From contig CAWKLF010000001.1 of assembly GCA_963850425.1 (NCBI GenBank), forward strand, positions 62,001-126,000: a DNA stretch of 64,000 nt. Reading direction: 5' to 3'. A program made the position numbers and the translations under genes. Source of the stretch: Gp1-AA133 sp963850425 (lineage in GTDB: Bacteria > Acidobacteriota > Terriglobia > Terriglobales > Acidobacteriaceae). Positions 33,159 through 42,623 of the stretch are shown here, in pieces. A model generated the notes under the pieces. It did not search any database. It was not told where the DNA came from and was given only the letters and a program-made list of their open reading frames with translations. Every line of letters begins with the position of its first letter. The stretch's first letter is position 1.

Positions 33159-36100
33159 TTGGGTTCGACAATCCTGCTTTATATAGCAGTCGTTTTTGCG
33201 ACGTTGCCCGGCGGTCAGCCGGCGGCGCAATCGCAATCGTCCGCGAATTCGCGAAGTCCTCATGGAAGCCTTAGCATTCCCTGTCAGAACTGCCACACGC
33301 TGAGCGGCTGGAAACCCATTCGAGCAGTTCCTGAGTTCGATCACAACACCACGAAATATCCGCTGCGCGGAATGCACGAAGGCGTTTCCTGCACGCAGTG
33401 CCATACCAAGCCCGTCTTCACAAACGTCGGAACGCAGTGCAGCCAGTGCCATGCGGACATTCACAAAGCCCAGATGGGCGCGAACTGCGAACAGTGCCAT
33501 ACGGTGAGAGGCTGGAACGTTTCGATTCAGCAAATCAACCAGCACATGAACCGGTTCCCGCTCACGGGCGCACATGCGACCGTGGATTGCGACTCGTGCC
33601 ACAAGGGCGCTGCGGTCGGGCAGTTCCAGGGGCTTTCGACGGCTTGCTACTCGTGCCATCAAAGAGATTTCATTAACACCAGGTCCGCGGGCATCGATCA
33701 CGTTGCGCTGCGCATGCCGACCAACTGCGAACAATGCCACACCGTCGACAACTGGATGGGCGCGAAGTTCGACCACGTGAAGTTCACGGGCTTCGCCCTG
33801 GTGGGAGCGCATGCCGCGCTCGACTGCAATGCCTGCCACGCGGGCGGGAAGTTCACGTTGACGTCGACCAGTTGCGTGGGTTGCCACATGGCGGACTTCA
33901 ACAAGACCAACAATCCGCCGCACGCGCAGGCTGGCTTCCCGACCACGTGCCAGACTTGCCATAACTCAAGCGCGTGGGATCCGACGACTTTCAATCACAA
34001 TACGTTCACGAAGTTCCCGTTGACGGGAGCGCACTCCACCGTTGCCTGCACGCAGTGCCATATCAATGGGGACTTCGTCGGCACGGCCACCGATTGCGCT
34101 TCGTGTCATATCAAAGACTTCAACACGACGACGAATCCCAATCACGTGCAGTCCGGATTCCCGCAAACCTGCCAGCAGTGCCACACCACGGCTTCGTGGA
34201 ATAACGCGACCTTTGATCACTCCAGTACCGGGTTCCCGCTGAGCGGGGCCCACGCGACCGTCCAGTGTGCGCAGTGCCACGTGAATGGCAACTACAACCT
34301 GACCACCGCGAATACCTCGTGCGTCAGCTGCCACCTGAAGGATTTCCAGGGAACCACGAATCCGAACCATGTGCAGTCCGCATTCCCGCAGACCTGTACA
34401 CAGTGCCACAACACAACTACGTGGACAGGCGCGACCTTTGATCACTCCACGACCGGATTCCCGCTGACCGGGGCGCACTCGACGGTGCAGTGCGCGCAAT
34501 GCCACGTGAATGGCAATTACACCCTGACCACCGCAAATACGGCCTGCGTCAGCTGCCACCTGAAAGATTTCCAGGGCGCGACCACTCCGAATCACGTGCA
34601 GTCCGGTTTCTCGCAAACCTGCACGCAGTGCCACAACACGACAACTTGGACTGGCGCGAACTTCGATCACTCGACCACCGGATTCCCGCTGACCGGGGCG
34701 CACACCAGCGTGCAATGCGCGCAGTGCCACGTGAATGGCAACTACAACCTGACTAGCGCAAATACGGCATGCGTCAGCTGCCACCTGAAAGATTTTCAGG
34801 GCACCACGAATCCGAACCACGTCAGTTCCGGATTCCCGCAGACTTGCCAGCAGTGCCACAGTACGACTTCGTGGAACAGCGCGACCTTTGATCACTCAAC
34901 CACCGGATTCCCGCTGACTGGCGCGCACACCAGCGTGCAATGCGCGCAGTGCCACGTGAATGGCAACTACAACCTGACCAGCGCAAATACGGCATGCGTC
35001 AGCTGCCACCTGAAAGATTTCCAGGGCGCGACCAATCCCAACCATGTGCAGTCGGGCTTCGCGCAAACGTGCCAGCAGTGCCACACCACGACTTCATGGA
35101 TGGGCGCGAACTTCGATCACGCGACGACCGGGTTCCCGCTGACCGGGGCGCACACCAGCGTGCAGTGCGCACAGTGCCACGTGAACGGAAATTACAATCT
35201 CACGAGCGCGAACACGGCCTGCGTCAGCTGCCACCTGAAAGACTTCCAGGGCACGACCAATCCCAACCACGTCAGTTCCGGATTCCCGCAGACTTGCCAG
35301 CAGTGCCACAGCACCACGACGTGGACCGGCGCAACCTTCGATCACTCGACGACGGGCTTCCCGCTGACGGGGGCACACACGTCGGTACAGTGCGCACAGT
35401 GCCACGTCAACAATAACTACAACCTGACGAGCGCGAATACAGCCTGCGTGAGTTGCCACCTGAAGGACTTCCAGGGCACGACGCAGCCGAATCACGTGCA
35501 GTCGGGATTCCCGCAAACCTGCCAGCAGTGCCACAGTACGACCACGTGGATGAGTGCAAATTTTGACCACGCGACGACGGGCTTCCCCCTGACCGGCGCG
35601 CACACCAGCGTGCAGTGCGCACAGTGCCACGTCAACGGAAACTACAATCTGACGAGCGCGAACACGACCTGCGTCAGCTGCCATCTGAAGGATTTCCAGG
35701 GAACAACGAATCCGAATCACGTCACGTCGGGCTTCCCGCAGACCTGCCAGCAGTGCCACAGCACCACCACGTGGACCAGCGCCACCTTCGACCACTCGAC
35801 CACCGGGTTCCCGCTGACCGGCGCGCACACCAGCGTGCAATGCGTGCAGTGCCACGTGAATAACAACTACAACCTGACCAGCGCGAATACGGCCTGCGTC
35901 GGTTGCCACTTGAAGGATTTCCAGGGAACGACGAATCCGAATCACGTCACCTCGGGCTTCCCGCAGACTTGCCAGCAGTGTCACAGCACCACCAACTGGA
36001 CGAGCGCGACCTTCGATCACTCGACCACTGGATTCCCGCTGACGGGCGCGCACACGACCGTTGCTTGCGCCAGTTGCCACGTGAATGGCAACTACAATTT

Positions 36101-37559
36101 GACCAGCGCGAATACGGCTTGCGTCAGCTGCCACCTGAAGGATTTCCAGGGCACGACCAATCCGAACCACGTGCAGTCGAACTTCCCGCAGACTTGCCAA
36201 CAGTGCCATACCACGACTACCTGGGGGAACGCGACGTTCGACCACTCGACGACTGGATTCCCGCTTACGGGCGCGCACGTGGCCTTGCAGTGCGTACAGT
36301 GCCACGTAAACGGAAACTACAACCTGACGGCGGCTAACACGCCTTGCGCGAGCTGCCACCTAGCTGACTTCCAGGGAACCACGAATCCGAATCACGTGCA
36401 GTCGAACTTCCCGCAGACTTGCCAGCAGTGCCACACCACCACGAACTGGGGTGGCGCTACGTTTGACCACGCGACGACGGGATTCCCGCTGACCGGAGCG
36501 CATACCACCGTCGCTTGCACCTCGTGCCACGTAAATGGCAACTACAACCTGACGGCGGCGAACACCGCTTGCGTAAGCTGCCACCTGAACGATTTTCAGA
36601 CGACCAATAATCCGCCGCACGCGGCTGCGGGATTCGCTCAGACCTGCCAACAGTGCCACAGTACGACCAACTGGACCTCTGCGACCTTCAATCACGCGAC
36701 CACTGGGTTCGCTCTAACCGGCGCTCATACGACCGTCGCCTGTGCCAGTTGCCACGTGAACAATGCGTACAACCTGACCAGCGGCGCATGCGTACAGTGC
36801 CACCTGAAGGATTTCCAGGGCACCACGAATCCGAATCACGTTACGGCCGGCTTCCCGCAGACCTGCGACCAGTGCCACACCACCACCAACTGGGGCAACG
36901 GGACGTTCGACCACTCCACCACCGGCTTCACGTTGACGGGGGCGCATACGACGGTAGCGTGTGCCAGTTGCCACACGAACGGCAACTACAACCTGACCAA
37001 CGCGAACACGACCTGCATCTCGTGCCACCAAACGGACTACAACAATACAAATAATCCGAAGCACTCAACGGTGGGGTTCCCGAACACTTGCGACGTTTGC
37101 CATAGCACCACGAACTGGACCAGCGCGACCTTCAATCACAACACCACGACTTTCCCGCTGACCGGAGCGCACACCACCGTGGCCTGCGCCAATTGCCACG
37201 TGAACAACAATTACACGACGCTGCCGACCGCGTGCGTGGGTTGCCACCAGAGCGACTACAACGGCACGACCAATCCGAACCACGCGTCGGCCGGTTTCCC
37301 GAACACCTGCGCCACCTGCCACACGACGACGGCGTGGACGGGGGCGACGTTCAACCACACATATTTCCCGGTGAATCACGGCAACGCCAACGGGGTCTGC
37401 GCGACTTGCCATACGAATTCCAACGATTACAGCGTGTTTCAGTGCACCGGTTGCCACGGCAACAATAACGCTGCCAACTTCCATCATCCCAACGTGGGCG
37501 GATATGTCTACAACAGCGTGAATTGTTACCAATGTCACAAAAACGGCAACGGTGGTTAG
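33159..37559 (+). CDS. 58-haem giant c-type cytochrome with tandem three-haem repeats
   Basis: The 1466-residue secreted protein contains 58 CxxCH motifs by my count, about 25 residues per haem. It starts with a TTG codon, the only start in the frame after an in-frame stop at 33123, followed by a signal peptide (TILLYIAVVFATLPGGQPAA). After 12 less regular motifs, residues about 332-1377 form 14 repeats, mostly 75 residues long. Each has three CxxCH motifs (CQQCH, CAQCH, CVSCH types) and three further conserved histidines in FDH, TGAH and NPNH, one per haem, suggesting bis-His ligation throughout. The C-terminus carries three irregular motifs. Asn and Thr dominate and lysine is scarce, unlike the 23-haem protein. 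It likely forms an extended haem wire in the periplasm or outside the cell. Confidence 0.95.
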   Translation: MGSTILLYIAVVFATLPGGQPAAQSQSSANSRSPHGSLSIPCQNCHTLSGWKPIRAVPEFDHNTTKYPLRGMHEGVSCTQCHTKPVFTNVGTQCSQCHADIHKAQMGANCEQCHTVRGWNVSIQQINQHMNRFPLTGAHATVDCDSCHKGAAVGQFQGLSTACYSCHQRDFINTRSAGIDHVALRMPTNCEQCHTVDNWMGAKFDHVKFTGFALVGAHAALDCNACHAGGKFTLTSTSCVGCHMADFNKTNNPPHAQAGFPTTCQTCHNSSAWDPTTFNHNTFTKFPLTGAHSTVACTQCHINGDFVGTATDCASCHIKDFNTTTNPNHVQSGFPQTCQQCHTTASWNNATFDHSSTGFPLSGAHATVQCAQCHVNGNYNLTTANTSCVSCHLKDFQGTTNPNHVQSAFPQTCTQCHNTTTWTGATFDHSTTGFPLTGAHSTVQCAQCHVNGNYTLTTANTACVSCHLKDFQGATTPNHVQSGFSQTCTQCHNTTTWTGANFDHSTTGFPLTGAHTSVQCAQCHVNGNYNLTSANTACVSCHLKDFQGTTNPNHVSSGFPQTCQQCHSTTSWNSATFDHSTTGFPLTGAHTSVQCAQCHVNGNYNLTSANTACVSCHLKDFQGATNPNHVQSGFAQTCQQCHTTTSWMGANFDHATTGFPLTGAHTSVQCAQCHVNGNYNLTSANTACVSCHLKDFQGTTNPNHVSSGFPQTCQQCHSTTTWTGATFDHSTTGFPLTGAHTSVQCAQCHVNNNYNLTSANTACVSCHLKDFQGTTQPNHVQSGFPQTCQQCHSTTTWMSANFDHATTGFPLTGAHTSVQCAQCHVNGNYNLTSANTTCVSCHLKDFQGTTNPNHVTSGFPQTCQQCHSTTTWTSATFDHSTTGFPLTGAHTSVQCVQCHVNNNYNLTSANTACVGCHLKDFQGTTNPNHVTSGFPQTCQQCHSTTNWTSATFDHSTTGFPLTGAHTTVACASCHVNGNYNLTSANTACVSCHLKDFQGTTNPNHVQSNFPQTCQQCHTTTTWGNATFDHSTTGFPLTGAHVALQCVQCHVNGNYNLTAANTPCASCHLADFQGTTNPNHVQSNFPQTCQQCHTTTNWGGATFDHATTGFPLTGAHTTVACTSCHVNGNYNLTAANTACVSCHLNDFQTTNNPPHAAAGFAQTCQQCHSTTNWTSATFNHATTGFALTGAHTTVACASCHVNNAYNLTSGACVQCHLKDFQGTTNPNHVTAGFPQTCDQCHTTTNWGNGTFDHSTTGFTLTGAHTTVACASCHTNGNYNLTNANTTCISCHQTDYNNTNNPKHSTVGFPNTCDVCHSTTNWTSATFNHNTTTFPLTGAHTTVACANCHVNNNYTTLPTACVGCHQSDYNGTTNPNHASAGFPNTCATCHTTTAWTGATFNHTYFPVNHGNANGVCATCHTNSNDYSVFQCTGCHGNNNAANFHHPNVGGYVYNSVNCYQCHKNGNGG
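33930..37289 (+). repeat. Tandem 225-bp coding repeats in the giant cytochrome gene
   Basis: Units begin at about 33930, 34152, 34377, 34602, 34827, 35052, 35277, 35502, 35727, 35952, 36177, 36402, 36627, 36846 and 37071. The spacing is exactly 225 bp except for three units of 219-222 bp. Central units share stretches of about 100 bp with one or two differences, so recent duplication or gene conversion is likely. Outer units are more diverged. Confidence 0.95.
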
Positions 37560-37664
37560 AGCCGTGCAAGGAATGTTGATCAGGGCCGGAAATGTCCGGT
37601 TCAGCAGTATTCAGTAAATAACTTTCCCCCTACGGGTGAAGATGCCCGTGAGTTATGAGGTCTG

Positions 37665-40600
37665 ATGAACCGTACGCGGCTAGTCTCTGTGCTCCTGCTA
37701 ATGGGCTCGCTGGGCGCTGCGCAGAACACAGCAGGCGGCGCGGCTGAGATTGAACAACTCCAGGTAAAGCGCGACGGCTCTGACGTCACCATTCAGATTG
37801 TCCTGACGGGATCGGTTAAGCCAACCGTTGAAACCGCCATCAACCCGGATCGCCTGGTGCTTGTTCTTCCGGGCACAATTTCCGATGCAAAGCAGAAGCA
37901 TTTCCCTCTGGATGCCAACGGCGTGCGTGCCGTGCGTCTCGGGTTAAACAGCGCGAATCCGCCGGTCACGCGCGTGGTGGTCGACCTCGACAGCGCGCAT
38001 CCCTACACTCTCAGCGCCGACGGTAAGAGCATTACGCTGCGCGTGCAGCCTTCCGAGAATGCTGAGGTGGTCGTTCGCCACGTCCAACCCGCGCCTGCAG
38101 CCAGCGCGCCGCTGATTGGTGTTTTCCGCCGTAAGCCGCAAGCGCCTGCCGCCGAATCCACCACCGCACAGGCCCCGATCCCCGTCCCGCCCAAGTTCCC
38201 GCCCATCAATTTTCCGGAGAAACAGGCGGCGGCTCCTGCGCAGGCGACTGAGAACGCATCGGCTGCGCCTTCCGCTGTGCGCCCGAAACTGGGCAGCCTG
38301 CAACAAGGCACGGTCTTCCCAGGCATGGGTACGCCGGGTGCTGGAAGCGTGCCCTCGACCCAGACCTCGACCCAGAGCGTTGCATCGATCGCTCCGAAGC
38401 CGAATTCAGAACTCGCGGTGAAGACAATTCCGACCTCACCCGCTCCCGCATCCGGCGCCACCCCGAGTTCGATGAGCGTCAGCATAGCTCCTGGTCAGGC
38501 CGCAAGCTCCGCTACCGCGAAGGGTGAAATGCCGGCTGCAGCGCCTGCTGTCAATCAGACTAAGGCGTCCACCGAAGCCAGCGCGAAGGTTTCACCGGCG
38601 GCTGCGGCAGCGCCGGGCACAACACCCAGTTCCGCGGGCTCGCCCAATATCACAGCCAAGGTGCTGTCGGCGACGGTGGCATCGCCAGCACCCGAACCTG
38701 CGACTGCAGCTGTGACGAATCCGACGGCGCAATCGGCGCCCGCTTCGTCCAGCGACCGCACCGTGAAAACAACGTCGCCCGCGACCCAGGCCTCGAATGA
38801 CTCAAAAGGTCCCGGCTCGACGCAAGCCGCTGCTCCGCCTTTGGAGTCTGACGCTAAGCCAGCAACTACCTCGCAGGCTGCCACAGCAACGAAGCCATCG
38901 GAAACTCCCGCGTCTGCGGCGGCACCGCCTGCCACTACGCAAACGTCGACGGTGGCCGCTGCTCCTGTCGCAACCCAGGCCGCCCCGCCACCTCTGCCCA
39001 TCCCAGTAATCCAGGGAGCATCGGTTTCGAATCCATTAGGCCTGGCGCCCGGCGAGAAGGCCGAGTTGGCCATCGTGGAAACTGATGTCGTTACCCCCGA
39101 GCCTGAAGCGACCACGCAAAAGGGGCAGGAAGTGCCGTTGATTACGGCAGCGGACCAGAACCTGATCATCGGCAAGCCCGGTGAACCTGACATTCCGGCA
39201 GGGTTGGCACTGCGTGCCACGCACCCTGACTTCCGGACTGCTTTCAAAGTGAAGTATGTGGCCGCCGGAACGGCGTACATCGATGGAGGCCGGAGCGCAG
39301 GTCTCGCGGAAGGCATGAAGCTGGTGGTTCGCGACAAACCTACCGGCTCAGTGATCGCGGCTGCCGATGGCAATCCCGACGACGTCGTGGCAGAACTGGA
39401 AGTCACTTCGGTCGCGGAAACTTCGTCTGTTTCGGACGTGCGCACGCCGAAGCGCGACCTCAAGGCCGGCGACCTGGCTTACCTGTCGTCGCATGACGAG
39501 CAAGCTCTCGTGAACCAGAGCACGCTCAGCGCGACGCGCAAATATCCGACTGTCATTTCATTCACCGAGAGCGATACGCTCGATGAAGAAGCGCGCGTCC
39601 AGGTGCCGCGACCGCCGATGCCGTCGGTGAATCGCGCACGCGGACGAATCGGCATCGATTACATGGGTACGGCATTTCATGGGTCAACAGGCGGGTCCAA
39701 CACTGATCTCGGACTGGTCGCCCGCCTCGACATGACGCGCATCGGCGGCACCTACTGGAATGCCAGCGGCTACTGGCGCGGACGTCTCACTGCAAACAAC
39801 TACACAGGCAATTCCACGCTGCAGGATCTGATCAATCGTACCTATCACCTCAGCATGACCTACGACAACCCGAACTCGCCGTGGGTCGCGGGTTTCGGCC
39901 GCATGTACTTGCCGTGGGCTACAAGCCTTGACACCTTGGATGGTGGATACTTCGGGCGTCGTTTGGGTCACTCGGCCACGCTGGGCATTTTCGGGGGAAC
40001 GACTCCGGACCCGACCTCGTGGAGCTACAGTCCCAACCGTCGCATCGGCGGAGTTTTCGTGAATTTCGAAGGCGGCAGCTACGACAGTTTCCGCTACACC
40101 AGCACGTCCGGCATGGCTTTGAGCACGCTCAAGTGGAAGATTGATCGCCCCTTCGTCTTCTTTGAGAATGGGATTTACTACAAGCGGTATGTGGCGATAT
40201 ACGACTCACTGCAGGCGGATAGCCCCGTCGGATACACCGCTGGAGGCTCCCCCGGGGCAGGAATCGCGCGGAACTTCCTGACCGTACGCTACCAGCCCCA
40301 CGAACGTATTGAATTCGATGGTAATTACACGTATTTGAGAGACTTACCGACTTTTGACCCGGCCCTGGTCGGGACCAGCCTGCTCGATAAGTACTTATTC
40401 CAGGGTTTTAGCGGTGGAGTGCGGTTGGAAGTGATCAAAACGGTCTGGGTCTACGGCAACTGGGGCAAGAGCAATCGCACGGGCGATAACGGCGATTCGT
40501 TGAACGAGCTCTACGGCCTGACCTTCGATCGACTGCCGTGGGTTCACATCCGCGCCGACGGCCACTACGCCCGATTCAACAGCTCTTTTGGCAACGGAAC

Positions 40601-40859
40601 CTACTCCTCTGTCTCGCTTTCGCGCAGCCTGGGCGACAATTTCCGGTTGGAATTGCTGGGCGGACAGCAGAATTTTGTGTCGCCGCTTTCGAGCAACACC
40701 AGTGCGAAATTCCTGACCAGCAACATGGAAATGAACTTGGGTTCGCACTACTTCATGCAGGGCGGTTTCACCGTAAATCGCGGTTTGACCCAGAGTTATG
40801 ATCAGTGGCTGTTCAGCATTGGCTACCGATTCGACTCTCGGAGGGGCAAGGCTCAATGA
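37665..40859 (+). CDS. AMIN-domain outer-membrane beta-barrel protein
   Basis: The 1064-residue protein has a signal peptide (LVSVLLLMGSLGAAQ), an AMIN domain at about residues 27-125 (QVKRDGSDVTIQIVLTG and PDRLVLVLPG), a Pro/Ala/Thr linker of roughly 310 residues, a domain resembling the FlgT C-terminus near residues 526-603 (AYIDGGRSAGLAEGMKLVV), and a C-terminal region of about 400 residues of alternating amphipathic strands from RIGIDYMGTAF to WLFSIGYRF. The last part reads as an outer-membrane beta-barrel of perhaps 16 or more strands. AMIN domains bind peptidoglycan or envelope glycans. GAGG precedes ATG 37665, and the stop overlaps the next start. By position it may be the outer-membrane conduit or anchor for the cytochromes. 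Confidence 0.85.
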   Translation: MNRTRLVSVLLLMGSLGAAQNTAGGAAEIEQLQVKRDGSDVTIQIVLTGSVKPTVETAINPDRLVLVLPGTISDAKQKHFPLDANGVRAVRLGLNSANPPVTRVVVDLDSAHPYTLSADGKSITLRVQPSENAEVVVRHVQPAPAASAPLIGVFRRKPQAPAAESTTAQAPIPVPPKFPPINFPEKQAAAPAQATENASAAPSAVRPKLGSLQQGTVFPGMGTPGAGSVPSTQTSTQSVASIAPKPNSELAVKTIPTSPAPASGATPSSMSVSIAPGQAASSATAKGEMPAAAPAVNQTKASTEASAKVSPAAAAAPGTTPSSAGSPNITAKVLSATVASPAPEPATAAVTNPTAQSAPASSSDRTVKTTSPATQASNDSKGPGSTQAAAPPLESDAKPATTSQAATATKPSETPASAAAPPATTQTSTVAAAPVATQAAPPPLPIPVIQGASVSNPLGLAPGEKAELAIVETDVVTPEPEATTQKGQEVPLITAADQNLIIGKPGEPDIPAGLALRATHPDFRTAFKVKYVAAGTAYIDGGRSAGLAEGMKLVVRDKPTGSVIAAADGNPDDVVAELEVTSVAETSSVSDVRTPKRDLKAGDLAYLSSHDEQALVNQSTLSATRKYPTVISFTESDTLDEEARVQVPRPPMPSVNRARGRIGIDYMGTAFHGSTGGSNTDLGLVARLDMTRIGGTYWNASGYWRGRLTANNYTGNSTLQDLINRTYHLSMTYDNPNSPWVAGFGRMYLPWATSLDTLDGGYFGRRLGHSATLGIFGGTTPDPTSWSYSPNRRIGGVFVNFEGGSYDSFRYTSTSGMALSTLKWKIDRPFVFFENGIYYKRYVAIYDSLQADSPVGYTAGGSPGAGIARNFLTVRYQPHERIEFDGNYTYLRDLPTFDPALVGTSLLDKYLFQGFSGGVRLEVIKTVWVYGNWGKSNRTGDNGDSLNELYGLTFDRLPWVHIRADGHYARFNSSFGNGTYSSVSLSRSLGDNFRLELLGGQQNFVSPLSSNTSAKFLTSNMEMNLGSHYFMQGGFTVNRGLTQSYDQWLFSIGYRFDSRRGKAQ

Positions 40860-41668
40860 AGTGGCACCCTGCGTGCAAGACCCTAGGTGTGAAACCCCTA
40901 ATTATTGGCCTCCTGCTGTGTGCAATCAGCCCCTTTTCCATGGGAGAGAGCAACGCTCTACAGGAGATGATCGGTCGCGCAAACGACCAAGTTGCCAAGT
41001 TTGTCGAGAAGTTTTCGGACGTCAAATGCACCGAGCACGTGACGCAGGAGAAGTTCAAGACAGACGGCAAGGTAGAGCTGAAGGAAGAATCGACCTACGA
41101 CTACCTGGTAATTCTTACGAACGCGGGTGGCGAAATCAGCCTCGACGAATCCCGGCTGGCGGTGAAAGAATCAAAAAAAGAACAGAAAAAAGGCGTTTCC
41201 ATGCTGGTGAGCAATGGATTCGCCACATTATTTCTCGTCTTTCATCCCTACTATTCTTCGGGCTTTGAATTCACCGATGTAGGCGAAGACGAGGTGGGCG
41301 GCCACAAATTTCACAAGGTGCAGTTCAAACACATTTCGGGGATGCGCTCTCCTGCCGCGCTGTCACTGCGAGGCCGTGAATACCCGCTGGACCTGGCGGG
41401 GGTGGCGTGGATCGACCCGGAGACCGGAATCATTGGTAAAATTGATGCTGGCCTGGCAACCAGCATGGAAGACATCGGCTTGAAGTCCATGCGCTCCGAG
41501 GTTCAGTTTCAGCCGGTGCCTTTCAAAAATCTCAAGGATGTTTACTGGTTCCCCGCTCAGGCCAGTGTAGAAGTAGAGACCCCGCGCCAGCATTGGCGCA
41601 ATACTCATAACTTCACGGACTACAAACAATTCTCTGTAAGTACGGAAGAGAAAGTTGCTACGAAATGA
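40856..41668 (+). CDS. Secreted protein of unknown function in the electron transfer operon
   Basis: I do not recognise the family with certainty. The 270-residue protein has a signal peptide (PLIIGLLLCAISPFSMGES) and a mature part with VAKFVEKFSDVKCTEHVTQ, a long beta-rich middle with LAGVAWIDPETGIIGKIDAG near residue 195, and no haem motif. The WIDPETG pattern is common in acidobacterial periplasmic proteins that resemble LolA/LppX beta half-barrels, so a lipid- or barrel-assisting role is possible. Its ATG overlaps the stop of the barrel gene, and its stop overlaps the next start, both as ATGA. Confidence 0.8.
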   Translation: MKWHPACKTLGVKPLIIGLLLCAISPFSMGESNALQEMIGRANDQVAKFVEKFSDVKCTEHVTQEKFKTDGKVELKEESTYDYLVILTNAGGEISLDESRLAVKESKKEQKKGVSMLVSNGFATLFLVFHPYYSSGFEFTDVGEDEVGGHKFHKVQFKHISGMRSPAALSLRGREYPLDLAGVAWIDPETGIIGKIDAGLATSMEDIGLKSMRSEVQFQPVPFKNLKDVYWFPAQASVEVETPRQHWRNTHNFTDYKQFSVSTEEKVATK

Positions 41669-42609
41669 GTGCGAATGCTTCTGTTGCCACCGCGGTGGCG
41701 CCCGTTCGAGATCGCGAACGGGGCCATCGTTCAAGAGTGGCAGCTGGATATGTTCTTTTTGCGACCCTGATTCTGGCGCTGACGGTCTACGGGTTTGACT
41801 ATTACACCCTGGGCTCGGCGGATCGGCCATTTTCTCCGAAATTCACCGCTCTGCGGCCCAGCGGCACGGTAGGCCTGAAGCTGGGATGGCTGGGCGTGAC
41901 CATGTTCCTGATCATCTTCCTCTACCCGCTGCGCAAGCACTGGTCGTGGTTGATGAAGAAGGGCAACTCCCGCCACTGGCTCGACTATCACGTGATCCTC
42001 GGGATCGCGGCGCCGTTCGTGATTGCCTTTCACTCGTCCTTCAAGTTCGGCGGATTCGCCGGAATGGCGTTCTGGATCATGTTCGCGGTATCGGTCAGCG
42101 GCATCATCGGCCGTTATCTCTACGGGCAGATTCCTCGGAACCTGAAAGCCGCCGAGATGACGCAGAAGGAATTGCAGGACTTCCACCAGAAACTGTTGGG
42201 GCAGTTGACGCAGCAGAAGCTGGTTTCTGAGCGGGACCTGCGGGCGCTATTAACCTTGCCCAGTCCCGAGCGCGTGCGTCAGCTCTCCATGATTTCCGCT
42301 TTGGGTTACATGTTCGCGCTGGATATTGCGCGCGCATTTCGTGTCGCCCGCCTTCGCCGCCACGCGCTGGCCTTTGGAGACAAGGTGACCACGCTGGCGG
42401 GCTTTCTGCGCACCGGCAATCGCGAGGTCGAACGCGCGGTGGGCGCCGCTCGCGAGGATGCTGCTCTAACCAAACGAATTCTCTTCCTTAAGCGCTCGGA
42501 ACAGGTATTTCACCTTTGGCACGTAGTACATAAGCCGTTTAGCTACACGTTTGCGTTGCTGGCCTTGTTTCACATTGGCCTCGCTCTTTCGATGGGCTTT
42601 CGGTGGTAG
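41665..42609 (+). CDS. Predicted dihaem b-type cytochrome, membrane electron carrier
   Basis: The 314-residue protein has at least five membrane helices (about 27-47, 71-90, 107-126, 133-153 and 292-311). His109 and His123 lie 14 residues apart in one helix (YHVILGIAAPFVIAFH), and His289 and His303 lie 14 apart in the last helix (VHKPF to FHIG). Paired histidines at this spacing in two helices are the known signature of a two-haem cytochrome b or ferric-reductase-like core. The charged region 160-285 is cytoplasmic or periplasmic. It is coupled to the genes before it by ATGA and followed 15 bp later by a flavoprotein, so it probably passes electrons across the inner membrane. Family assignment is by inference. 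Confidence 0.78.
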   Translation: MSANASVATAVAPVRDRERGHRSRVAAGYVLFATLILALTVYGFDYYTLGSADRPFSPKFTALRPSGTVGLKLGWLGVTMFLIIFLYPLRKHWSWLMKKGNSRHWLDYHVILGIAAPFVIAFHSSFKFGGFAGMAFWIMFAVSVSGIIGRYLYGQIPRNLKAAEMTQKELQDFHQKLLGQLTQQKLVSERDLRALLTLPSPERVRQLSMISALGYMFALDIARAFRVARLRRHALAFGDKVTTLAGFLRTGNREVERAVGAAREDAALTKRILFLKRSEQVFHLWHVVHKPFSYTFALLALFHIGLALSMGFRW

Positions 42610-42623
42610 GTTTCTGAAGTGGC

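Noticed and set aside
35094..36359. Long minus-strand open frame in the giant cytochrome gene
   Set aside because: It is a shadow of repeated sequence with GC-rich codons, without motifs, and other antisense frames there break at unit borders.
33930..37289. CRISPR-like array
   Set aside because: The 225-bp period is a coding repeat without short direct repeats and unique spacers; the frame stays open throughout.
37560..37664. Cyclic di-GMP riboswitch before the barrel gene
   Set aside because: Two small hairpins are present, but the conserved tetraloop/receptor and GEMM sequence are missing and the spacer is short.
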